From NCBI RefSeq assembly GCF_000003605.2, contig NW_003137828.1, positions 374,542-409,714 on the forward strand: DNA of 35,173 bases, read 5' to 3'. The position numbers and the translations under genes are program-made. This DNA is from Saccoglossus kowalevskii (taxonomy: Eukaryota > Hemichordata > Enteropneusta > Harrimaniidae). Shown here one piece after another: positions 12,501 through 21,517 of the stretch (its first letter is position 1; each line of letters starts with the position of its first letter). The notes beneath the pieces were generated by a model. The model was not told where the DNA came from. It did not search any database and saw only the letters and a list, made by a program, of their open reading frames with translations.

Positions 12501-13752
12501 ACATCACATCACAGATCAGATAATTTTAAACTTCTGACGTCTATCTCTGTTTCCACCAATTTTATGGCACATCATTCACGATGAAATATGTGTACAAGTT
12601 GCTCAACGGACTTCAAGGAAAACACATATATTTTCACTTTTTAATTAACTTGAATATGGCAATTATTTTAAAATTATTTTGCAATATATTCTGAGGTGTC
12701 ACTTGTTAAATATCAAGAGAATGAAACAAATCAGATACCCACAACAGTGTTAAAGATATGATATTTAAGAATCACAATACCATTGTCAGAGTAAACACAC
12801 CAGTTACTGGGCTTTCGTGACTCCGATACTCTATGATGACGTCATCAACTGACAGGCTCGTTCACAATTGGTTAACGACGTACACTGGTACAGATACCAA
12901 CTTACATATCCACACTTGAAAAAAAAACACATGTATATTTTAAAAATCCAAGTATTTACCTGCCAAGTCACGATGTGATATTATAAATTGGAATATTATA
13001 TTAGTGAGAATGTTACAACTTGCAACGATCTAGGATGGACCACTAAAATGGTCGATTTGGTGACGTAAACAGAAACATATTACATGACACTGGAAAGCAG
13101 CAAATGACATTTTACTCAAATTAAAAGGAATGACGAAAGGACAACATTAATACAGAGTGCAAATACAGAATAGCTGATTTTTATTTTTTGTGAACTCTCT
13201 CTCACTTTCATGAATGTTTTTTTTGTAGCTGAAAAAAATCCTACATAAATAACCAGGTCCTATCAAGTAGAATTTGTTGTACAGCTGTGTAATTCAGAGA
13301 TGAATTAATAAGATACATTCCAGATATAGCCTTCTAAAAACTATTTTTTCATTTGTCGCACCATTTGTGTTCGATATACCCATATCTACCATAATTATTT
13401 TAAACTGTGATTTATCATTCGGGACATTTCAGTGAAGTCAGGTGGTGTCACACGGAGTTACTGCGCATGCTTCAACGCTTATTTAAATCACTGACACATA
13501 TATCTGTGAGTATAATAGATATAACTGAGCAAATATAAATCACTATTGCTTTGTCTTAACTTTTCGCAGTCACCTCAGACGATGTTCATGCAACGCTGAT
13601 ACAAGTTGAATGAAATTTAGTCGGAGTCGATTATGATTTCGTCATTTTCCAACCTGCAACCCGTTTAGATGACGTCATCGGATTAAGTAAAGCTGTTGCA
13701 CGCTTGGCTGCCAACGAATTATATATGACAATATATCAAACGGCGACGACAT
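9517..13752. other. Gene-free stretch between the two sulfotransferase genes
   Basis: No ORF with recognisable protein features. It holds TGACGTCA octamers at 10753-10760, 12837-12844 and 13670-13677, a GCCGCCATCTTG motif (YY1-like, 11165-11176) and the 45-bp duplication at 11651-11740. An acidic open stretch near 11228-11370 was considered and not called. Confidence 0.5.
11651..11740. repeat. 45-bp tandem duplication
   Basis: Two adjacent 45-bp copies (11651-11695 and 11696-11740) beginning GAGAACAT and ending TTAGACAGAAT, differing at two positions. A recent local duplication. Confidence 0.95.
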
Positions 13753-13758
13753 TTTATT
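13753..13758 (-). terminator. Poly(A) signal candidate for the sulfotransferase gene at 13911-14996
   Basis: AATAAA on the minus strand, about 150 nt beyond the stop codon at 13911-13913. Confidence 0.45.
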
Positions 13759-13910
13759 TATAATAACAACAATATGAAATAATCTGCAGAGGCTAAATGT
13801 TGTTTGTCTGTGCCCCTTTCGATAAGTTTATAATAGTATGTTTTCTATTTCTTTTAATTGAAATACACCTAAACATATGCTATCCCGAATTATGAGTTCT
13901 TCTACGATCA

Positions 13911-14996
13911 CTATTTTTTCTGTGGTGCTGGCCCGTACTTGTCACTCCAAGAAAGTTTTTGCCCAAAAGTGTTGGACAATGAGTTGTCGTAAGGCGCGAA
14001 GAATTCGTAAAGAGTCTTCAAGGTGTCGCCTGCTACTTTTGGTCTTTCTGGCGTCTTTTTCGCCGCACCTTGCAAGCAAACGCGCTGGGGGTATACGATG
14101 CAGTAACGACCCAACTCCTCATCGAATGCGAAATGCGAGCTCTGAAAGTAGGGTGGAAGTCCCAGGAATGCTTCTAATCGTTTCAGTTCTCGGGTAGGGT
14201 CAACGGTAAGAAGTTTACTGTCTAACAGGTATATATTCTCTTGTGGAAAATAGTGCAACCATCGCAAAAAATGCTTGAAATAGAGACTGCTATCGATCAA
14301 GGCATTCAGATGGTTGACGTGTCCTTCCCGTTCGGCTTCCATCACCGTTTCTTCGAAAGTGTTACCAATCATACCTTCATAAGACGGGTTACTCCCCGAT
14401 TTCACTCTGACGTAGTCAGCAATGGCACGACGCACCGGGTCACATACAACTGCGATGATCTTCATGTTGCTATCGATGTTGTCGTGGACGATTTTCGGCA
14501 CATCATGGGGAACGATGAAATATTCTGGCGTTTTTTCGATCGTCATCTGTCTTTCCGTCGTGAAAGGCATCTGTTTCCGGTACAGCTCTAGGTCCTGATC
14601 ATACGCCCCGCTGAAAAGATCCAGTGGAACTAGATCGGAACGCATCTCAATGGTGGGATGGAAGCGCAGAAACTGAAGCAGACGACCAGAGTAACATTTG
14701 CGAACACCGATAATGATAGCCTGAGGAAGTCTCTGCTCGCATTTCCGCTCCTGTAGATCTGCTGTCCCGCGTAAAAATCTTTCGGTCAAGTCTCCCGGCT
14801 TAGCCTCATAACAGGACTTCGAGAATTTAGCTTTCACGTATGAATCGATATCATAACCGGCGTCGGTACTGATTTCTTCATACTTGTGTTCTAAAAATTC
14901 CAGCTCATCGAATGCAAGTGCGCTGGTAGATTCAACCAACAGAACGCAGACGACATACGCACAAACGAACGCTTTCATCATATCGGCGGCAGCCAT
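13911..14996 (-). CDS. Heparan sulfate 3-O-sulfotransferase-like protein, paralogue of the gene at 6056-7231
   Basis: Intronless ORF of 361 codons. The start sits in AAGATGG (A at -3, G at +4), a strong context. The N-terminus has a hydrophobic stretch at about residues 8-27 ending in ALA, more like a cleavable signal peptide than the basic-headed anchor of the paralogue. The sulfotransferase domain runs in the same order: QLPQAIIIGVRK (89-100), RKQMPFTTE, IEKTPEYF (153-160), CDPVRRAIADY (185-195), SSLYFKHFLRWL, and a C299/C307 pair. Identity with the other copy is high through the core, so the two arose by duplication. The cofactor loop reads KCYSGR where KGGTR is usual, Arg before DP is Cys185, and the Ser of the 3'-phosphate motif is Ala193; the paralogue keeps that Ser. 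The polybasic insert of the paralogue is absent. It would act in the Golgi or be secreted. Activity is uncertain. Confidence 0.87.
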   Translation of the reverse strand: MAAADMMKAFVCAYVVCVLLVESTSALAFDELEFLEHKYEEISTDAGYDIDSYVKAKFSKSCYEAKPGDLTERFLRGTADLQERKCEQRLPQAIIIGVRKCYSGRLLQFLRFHPTIEMRSDLVPLDLFSGAYDQDLELYRKQMPFTTERQMTIEKTPEYFIVPHDVPKIVHDNIDSNMKIIAVVCDPVRRAIADYVRVKSGSNPSYEGMIGNTFEETVMEAEREGHVNHLNALIDSSLYFKHFLRWLHYFPQENIYLLDSKLLTVDPTRELKRLEAFLGLPPYFQSSHFAFDEELGRYCIVYPQRVCLQGAAKKTPERPKVAGDTLKTLYEFFAPYDNSLSNTFGQKLSWSDKYGPAPQKK

Positions 14997-15535
14997 CTTG
15001 TCAGATGTCTGTCTCGCGCACAGTCGATGTTACTACACCATTGACCAACTTTATTTGTCAAATATGTAGTAATAATAATAATTAAAAATGTTTGGCATGT
15101 ACATGGAAGCATCTGTGTAGAGGCTTTGCATATTAAGTTGGATTAGTACATGTATTTAATTTGACAAGAATCAAAGTGCAACAGCTGACACCAGAGTATT
15201 GGTTCACGGCATTCATTGGTCGCTATTCAACGTGTCAGTTTTTACATGTACGTCAATTAAATTTAATATTATTTGTTGATTTTTCCACTTATTATAGGGT
15301 GATATCTTGGCTATTTCGCTTCTTTTGGGAGGATTCAATTCGCTACAATTGTACCCAAGGCAGGTGAAACATACACATAATTAACACGTGTTGATCTTGA
15401 TAGATGTTCAAGTTGTTTGATTTGAATTATAAATTATGATGTCTGACGTAGGAAAATGAGCAAGTATCAGAGTCAAATAGTTATGGCAGTTTGAGCATGC
15501 GCAGAACTAATAAATTAGGAAACATATCAGCCAGG

Positions 15536-15630
15536 GCAGCTCGAGTTTAGCGAGTGACGTCAGTATAACCATGGAAGGTACTAACGGACGTTAGTGCCTT
15601 CCATGGTAGAACGTGACTCGCTCAGGCTGT
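15536..15630. mobile_element. Foldback (long inverted-repeat) element
   Basis: ACCATGGAAGGTACTAACG (15568-15586) and its inverse complement at 15589-15607 differ at one base and are separated by 2 bp. Weaker pairing extends outward through GCGAGTGACGT on the left and ACGTGACTCGC on the right. The whole forms a near-palindrome of about 95 bp with a TGACGTCA octamer in the left arm. I see no target duplication. Confidence 0.7.
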
Positions 15631-15759
15631 TCGTCGAGTTAATAAAAAAATAAAACATTTCATTTTTTCATTATTGTTGTTTGATACAGATAATTGGATC
15701 ATAATTTATTGTAAACCGTGACTGATTTTGTTTTTGTTTTTCCTGCACACTGTATTTTA

Positions 15760-15876
15760 TAGCCTAACATGTAGGTGTGAGTTGGCCCTCGGCGGCCGAC
15801 CGGCAGCAGACCCCACTAACTGTACTGTGTTGGGTTTGGAGCACCGCAGAGGGCGCAACTCACGCGACTTAGGCTA
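15760..15876. mobile_element. MITE, 117 bp, long inverted arms, same family as 4911-4975
   Basis: Ends TAGCCTAA (15760) and TTAGGCTA (15876) are inverse complements. Each arm continues for about 37 bp with the same word order, roughly GTGAGTTGSSCCCTC followed by a GC-rich stretch, so the element folds on itself. The right arm, inverted, matches the left side of the element at 4911-4975. Both ends finish in TA, consistent with a TA target site. Confidence 0.82.
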
Positions 15877-16621
15877 TGAGTTGTATATATTCGTCGACAA
15901 AAAATATAAAAAAACACTAATGTGCATGCGTGCAGTTATATATAAAACTAAATCATTCCGTTGACATGAGCATTAGAAAAATGTACTGACTGGCTTAATT
16001 ATGTGACGCAAGAACAGCGTTTGAGTATTGCATGTTTTTCTTAAAAATATGAATAAAATCAAGCAAAGTTAAACTATTTTGGAATAAATCGCTTATCTGT
16101 ATGAGCCTCCCTCATTGTAAGCGTTGGCGGTGTAATATCTCGCAAAACACAGTAATAATAAATCTTGCGAGGTTTCTCTCGTGAAACGTAAACGCAAACA
16201 AATTAATTAATTAACGTGCACCAATGACACACCCAGAAATATATACAAGCAATATATTGATTATGTAAATCTTTATTTCAAGTTACTGCGCATAATCGTA
16301 CTACACAATTCTTAAAAGCTAATTTCTCAAATCTAATTTCTCAATTAGATTTAAACATCTCGACAGCCACACGACTAGTATTAGAGCGATACATCACATT
16401 TATTCTAATAATCAAAACAGACCACTTCGAACAAAACATTACTATTCATGCATAATACGGCGATTGAAAAAAAAACACTACCACCACACGTCGATCCCAC
16501 GACATTATACACGATTGCCGATTCACATTAACAGAATTTGTCAAACCGACAAACCAAATTGTTATTCGATACCTATTTTATTAATTATAACAATATAAGC
16601 AAATAACTACTATAGTAGGAT

Positions 16622-16884
16622 AAGCAACATGGCGGGTTGATGACGTGCTCGGACAAAATGGTGGGTTGATGACGTGCTCGGACGAAATGGTGGGTTGATG
16701 ACATGCTCGGGGACAAAATGGTGGGTTGATGACGTGCTCGGACAAAATGGTGGGTTGATGACGTGCTCAGACAAAATGGTGGGTTGATGACGTGCTCTGA
16801 CAAAATGGTGTGTTGATAACGTGCTCGGACAAAATGGTGGGTTGATGACGTGCTCGGACAAAATGGTGGGTTGATAACGTGCTC
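16622..16884. repeat. 29-bp minisatellite, nine copies
   Basis: Nine head-to-tail copies of a 29-bp unit, consensus GGACAAAATGGTGGGTTGAT followed by GACGTGCTC. The fourth copy has two extra G. Most copies keep GATGACGTG, a CRE-like half site. The unit has no stop codon in minus-strand frames, so it creates long artificial ORFs that cycle through all three frames every three copies. Confidence 0.95.
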
Positions 16885-18838
16885 GAACATATATATCACG
16901 TAACACTGAAGCGGCATAATTAATTGATTAGTTCTGCTGGTTAACATATGTTATCACTTACAGAGACTTATTTCTCAAGAATTCGTGCAAATCAGTCACG
17001 TGTATCTATGCCTCCCCGTTTTCCCTAGATCATTTCCGTTCGATTCTAGCCGCTTAGCCACTACTAACGTGACTATGCCGCGAGTAGCGATGTAGAGTTA
17101 GCTTATACCGGACTTGTGGCAGTGTGAAGGCTATTTTAACATTGGTTACCATGAACACATTGTACATCTCGCCAGACTATATACGATACGTCGCTGTCGT
17201 GAACTATTTTTAAAATCACGTTCGAACTATTTTATGTCAAAAGCCATTGTAATATGAATAGCCCTGATATATATCTGTTTACAGAGGTCATCAGAGTCGG
17301 TCGCAAATACGTCAAATTCTTTTGGAACAGCTGTGCATGGCTGAGAGCTCTGTCGTCTTTGTAAGTATATTTAGGTATGTCTGGATTTATAATTGAATGT
17401 GAACTAGATTTTGATATTATTAATTTGAATGTAAACACAGAACCATGTTGCCATATTATGATTTATCTCCATCGTCGTTTTCAGAAACGTCAAATGTTCA
17501 TGCTTCTCAGGCTGTTTACATGGCTACTCACGGTGTTACAAACCACTCACGTCTGCGCATGTCCTAATACATTTGCTACGCACTCACAACATAGTATTCT
17601 GTTAATTATATATGAATAGACAATAATATGTGTAAAATAAACCTTAATACTTATTACAATGTATATGATCGTCACTTTCGCATACCCATTTAAAATCTAA
17701 CCTAAATTTTATATATTCTTCAAGTTACTGATTTTGGTTATGAGTTAAAATTGTTTATATCACTTGTCCTTCAGCTAATTAATATTCACACATTATTTGT
17801 ATATCTTTAATCTCATATTTTGATTAAATGTACTTTCCATCATCAATTCTAAATTTAGTGATTATATTACAATGATATATATATCCGGCTGAACTTGGGA
17901 TTAAGGAGAATTTGCGTCTCCTGCTTGACTCCCCGTGCCAGCTTTCTACCAGACTATTACAAAAAAGATTAACTTTACTATTCTGTGTAGATAAAAACTA
18001 GCCTTAACAATCAAAAGATGTTTTGGCAACCCTCGTACAATAAGCTTGTGGTCAAATACAATTTATATACAATACCACTGTTACATGGATGATCTCTGAT
18101 GGCACCAATATCACTTGTCAGTTTTCATACAAACCGCTTGATTTTGTCTCAGAAAAAGATAGAGCAGGATGTGCTCACACTTCACAAAGCACCTTACCCC
18201 ACAACATACATTTTTTTCTTACTGATTTTACTACGCTGTATGGTGTCAGGCAATTCTTTATTCATGTGAATTGTATAGATATTACGTATACGAAATAACA
18301 CAATTGTTAATTTTCAACCATTTTGTTTTTGAAGTTTTGAGTGCAGATATTAGATGTGATCAGAAAATACAATGTCTTCACCTGTCACACGCAACTTGAG
18401 TTTTTAAATTAGAAACTTTTACATATACGTCAATGTTTTTATACTTTATTAGTAGTCTATAATGACCAGGAGAGAGGCACTCGATAGGTATAGGTTTTTA
18501 GTTAGATATATTGGTTACCTTGGTAATACGTAGAGTGTTTAACTAATATTGTAGCCACAGTCAGATTGATAGTTGTATTAGTTTGCAATAGATCAGATAA
18601 TATGACATTGCACAGTAGAAACCAGGTTTGGATAACTATTGAGGTGCTAAATTGGGACGTGAAAGACCAGGTTCCATACTCACTACCCACCGATTCATTT
18701 TCAGGTGGATGCTCCCACAAACTTTTTTTTTCGCTTTGAGTATATGCGTCTAAAACACAAAACAACGACAACAACATGTGATACTTTTGTTTTATCTCAC
18801 TTATAGTTAAAAGGACCAGGTAAGAGAATTATGCACTC

Positions 18839-20095
18839 ATGAGATGCCGTGATCCACTTCCTGTTGCCATCCAAGCTGAGATAATTAAAGCCTGTTGTGA
18901 AGACGATGTGATAAACCTAGAACGCCTTTTGAATGATGGAAAGACAGTCTCAAATGTTCTTTTACATTCTGATATTCTTGGAGCATCATATATTGACCAC
19001 TTTGGCAGTTTCGAATACCTTACACCACTCCAGCTCTCAGCTGTTTGTGGAAGCTGGAGGTGTCTACAATTGTTGATCACTCATAGAGCTCTTGTGAATT
19101 TTGAGGTGGCAAAGACAGATAGGCATATATACCAGCCTCTGTATCTTTGTGTGAGAAGTTCGAGAGAGAATCCCGAAAAGAGGACAGGCTATGAGAAAAG
19201 CATAAAATTGCTTTTGGATGCTGGAGCTAAACCATCACTAGGAGAAGAAAGGTTTTATGGTTCGCTTCTTCATCTTGTGGTGGATTTAAAATTAGATGCC
19301 AGTATCCTCGATGAGCTTATCAAGCATGGTGCAGAAGTTAATAAAGTAAATGCTCGCCATTTCACGCCTTTACACCAGGCTCTTATACAAGAGAGAGAAA
19401 TAGGGTCAGATTACATATCTACATTGCTGGCGCACACACCAGATGTTAACAAACAAGACAATCTAGGAAGAACAGCTTTAACTTTGTCAGCAGAATATGG
19501 TCTAGTTGATGTCGTATATAAACTACATAAACATGCTCCTAATTATGATATTCTGACGTATACAAGTGAAACTGCATTGCATTGTGCCTGTAGGAATGGG
19601 CATATTGAAATAATAAGCATGTTAATAGAGAAATCTTGCAAAATCAACCACACAAACTCCAATGGTTACACTGCTCTAGATCTATTTATAAAAGCACTCA
19701 GCAAGGTTATGTCAGATGATGCTAAAAGTCCTCGGAAGGTTGCCAAATGTCTCCAAAAGCTTCTTAACTTTGGTGCATTTATGAACGATTTTCAGCCAGT
19801 TACTCTAAAGCCAATGCTGCAGCATCAATACATCCATAGATATACACAGACTCTATGTTTAATCATCAACTCTCTTGACTACATTGATCTCTATGAAATC
19901 ATTGACCAGACGCATGTGACATCAGATAATGAGATTCTATTTGAGCAGTTGTTTGTGCTCGGTAATGGTCCACGAACATTACGTCATCTTTGTCGATGTA
20001 CCATTCGTCGTTGTATTAGAACACCTTGTCATTTTGTCAGGAATTTGCCATTACCAGAACTGCTAAAATCCTATTTGCTTCTGGACGTGAAATGA
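18839..20095 (+). CDS. Ankyrin-repeat and SOCS-box (ASB-type) protein A
   Basis: Single-exon ORF, 418 codons. About six to seven ankyrin repeats lie between residues 59 and 285, shown by the recurring TPLQLSAVCG, TPLHQAL, TALTLSAEYG and TALHCACRNGH cores. The C-terminal SOCS box starts at about 381: LRHLCRCTIR gives the L-x-x-x-C BC box (L381, C385, I389) that binds Elongin B/C, and LPLP at 403-406 is a canonical Cullin 5 box, followed by LLKSYLLL. ASB proteins are substrate receptors of Cullin 5 ubiquitin ligases, with the ankyrin domain choosing the target. I chose the ATG at 18839 because an in-frame stop lies at 18821-18823. An upstream ATG at 18831 opens a three-codon frame whose TGA overlaps this start. 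Which vertebrate ASB it matches cannot be said; its neighbour downstream is a paralogue. Confidence 0.9.
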   Translation: MRCRDPLPVAIQAEIIKACCEDDVINLERLLNDGKTVSNVLLHSDILGASYIDHFGSFEYLTPLQLSAVCGSWRCLQLLITHRALVNFEVAKTDRHIYQPLYLCVRSSRENPEKRTGYEKSIKLLLDAGAKPSLGEERFYGSLLHLVVDLKLDASILDELIKHGAEVNKVNARHFTPLHQALIQEREIGSDYISTLLAHTPDVNKQDNLGRTALTLSAEYGLVDVVYKLHKHAPNYDILTYTSETALHCACRNGHIEIISMLIEKSCKINHTNSNGYTALDLFIKALSKVMSDDAKSPRKVAKCLQKLLNFGAFMNDFQPVTLKPMLQHQYIHRYTQTLCLIINSLDYIDLYEIIDQTHVTSDNEILFEQLFVLGNGPRTLRHLCRCTIRRCIRTPCHFVRNLPLPELLKSYLLLDVK

Positions 20096-20233
20096 ATTAG
20101 TACATGAAAAACAAACAAATAATCTGTCAAGACATTTTTTATTGTGCTTGATGAAACTTTTCTGATATAAAATATAAACCAGGTTCACTATAAACAGTAA
20201 GTGATATGTCTGCAGAAAGCTGGAACAATTGAA
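20096..20233 (+). promoter_or_regulatory. Very short ASB intergenic region with acceptor-like site
   Basis: Only 138 bp separate the stop of ASB-type A from the ATG of ASB-type B. I see no AATAAA or ATTAAA in it. A good splice acceptor, TGTCTGCAG, ends at 20215, 18 bases before the ATG at 20234, and a donor-like GTAAGT lies at 20197-20202. The B ORF may therefore receive its 5' end by cis- or trans-splicing. Confidence 0.4.
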
Positions 20234-21517
20234 ATGGCTGATGCACAATTAGCATTGTCTTGTGTTTATGATGATTCAGCATCTATGAAGTCCTTACTAG
20301 ATAGTCCCTTCAGTCCAAACATGGCAATCAGCCAAAGTTCAGTAGAACGTTGTGTGAACAAGACAACTTCTTTTCTGTGGCAACGCATTGTGAGTCATTT
20401 TAACCTTGAAAAGGTAACCCTCTTGCAGTTAACCTCCTTGTATGGTAGTTGTCATGTCATGCAGGTGCTACTGTGTCGAGGAGCATGTGTTAATACAGCT
20501 GGTAACAGTCAAAGCCAAGCCTTATGCTTTGCCTTCCTAGCACTCGAGTTTAAGCCACCTAGCCCTCAAAGGAAGATCGATTATGAAAAATGCTTATCAA
20601 TGCTGCTACAAGCTGGTGCAGATGCTAGTGTACCGGCACTTATCAGGTGGCCTCTCCTGCATCGTGCTTTGGATGCAGAGTTGAGTTCCAACATCCTTGT
20701 GTCATTGATTCAAAATGGAGCTGACATAAATGGAATTGATAACCGCAGAATGACAGTGTTGCACTTTGCTGTAGTATATGATAAAAATGAGAACATCGAG
20801 TTACTACTGGAACTTGGGGCAGATGTCAACAAACAAGGTCCTGGAGGAATGACAGCTTTATCTTACGCTGCGAACTTTGGTAAGGATGCAAAATGTGACC
20901 GTCTGAAAATTCTCTACTTGCATGGTGGGAATCCAGATATTACCAATAATTATGGTAGGACAGCTTTACACAGTGCATGTGCAGGTGGTGTGGCTGAACA
21001 CATTGATTATCTGACAGATAAAGTCACAGATATCAACACTATGACACAAGATGGTGACACACCACTTGACCTTGCTCTGAAGAACATATGCAATTTCAAT
21101 TTGTACTGCCCAGGTGCATGCGTCTACAACCAGGAATATTCCACACTTGTGGGAAGATGCTTCATGAAATTATTGAACTATGGTGCAAAGTTAAACCGCA
21201 TGACAATAGAAACAACCCAATCATCCATCTTCTTTCTTCCAGAGGTTCTATGCACAATGATAAACAGTGTCACATACATAGACTTGAGAGGCAGTGACTA
21301 TACATGCCCAGATGCAACTCCTACTAGATACAGAAAATTTTATGACATCATTTTTTCCCTGGGCGGTATTCCAAGTACACTGAGTCACCTGTGTCGCTGT
21401 CAGATTAGATCTTATTTACGAAATCAGTGCCACCAAAGTATCAACAAGCTAAATTTACCAAAGCGTTTGAAATTGTATCTACTATTAGAGCCCTCTTTGA
21501 GCTTGGACCTTGATTAG
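20234..21517 (+). CDS. Ankyrin-repeat and SOCS-box (ASB-type) protein B
   Basis: Single-exon ORF of 427 codons from the ATG at 20234. The frame is open further upstream to a GTG, but the first ATG and the acceptor-like site ending at 20215 favour this start. Ankyrin repeats span about residues 61-275 (TLLQLTSLYGS, TVLHFAVVYDK, TALSYAANFGK, TALHSACAGG, TPLDLALKN). The SOCS box begins at about 383: LSHLCRCQIR keeps the BC box (L-x-x-x-C), while the Cullin 5 box is LNLP rather than LPLP, a mild departure from ASB-A. Layout, repeat phrases such as DVNKQ, and the SOCS box show that it is a tandem duplicate of the gene just upstream, well diverged. Expected role: Elongin B/C-Cullin 5 ubiquitin ligase substrate receptor. 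Partner and target are unknown. Confidence 0.9.
   Translation: MADAQLALSCVYDDSASMKSLLDSPFSPNMAISQSSVERCVNKTTSFLWQRIVSHFNLEKVTLLQLTSLYGSCHVMQVLLCRGACVNTAGNSQSQALCFAFLALEFKPPSPQRKIDYEKCLSMLLQAGADASVPALIRWPLLHRALDAELSSNILVSLIQNGADINGIDNRRMTVLHFAVVYDKNENIELLLELGADVNKQGPGGMTALSYAANFGKDAKCDRLKILYLHGGNPDITNNYGRTALHSACAGGVAEHIDYLTDKVTDINTMTQDGDTPLDLALKNICNFNLYCPGACVYNQEYSTLVGRCFMKLLNYGAKLNRMTIETTQSSIFFLPEVLCTMINSVTYIDLRGSDYTCPDATPTRYRKFYDIIFSLGGIPSTLSHLCRCQIRSYLRNQCHQSINKLNLPKRLKLYLLLEPSLSLDLD

Larger units (their letters stand above)
14997..18838. other. Gene-free stretch between the sulfotransferase and ASB loci
   Basis: Contains a foldback element (15536-15630), a MITE (15760-15876) and the 29-bp minisatellite (16622-16884). 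A pyrimidine-rich acceptor-like site ends at about 18806 (TTATAG), shortly before the ASB ORF, so a 5' UTR exon may lie upstream. The remaining small ORFs are not supported. Confidence 0.5.

Noticed and set aside
13877-14591. Plus-strand ORFs of 106 and 116 codons
   Set aside because: They are antisense shadows of the minus-strand sulfotransferase gene at 13911-14996.
16622-16884. CRISPR-like array of 29-bp repeats
   Set aside because: Units abut directly with no spacers, and the genome is animal.
16585-16947. Minus-strand repeat protein of about 120 residues (HVINPPFC/SSTHHFVRARHQ type)
   Set aside because: It is the 29-bp minisatellite read as protein; the same words occur in all frames, which is what a stop-free repeat gives.
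20201-20233. GTG start extending the second ASB protein by 11 codons
   Set aside because: GTG starts are not usual in animal genes; the first ATG at 20234 follows an acceptor-like site and is preferred.
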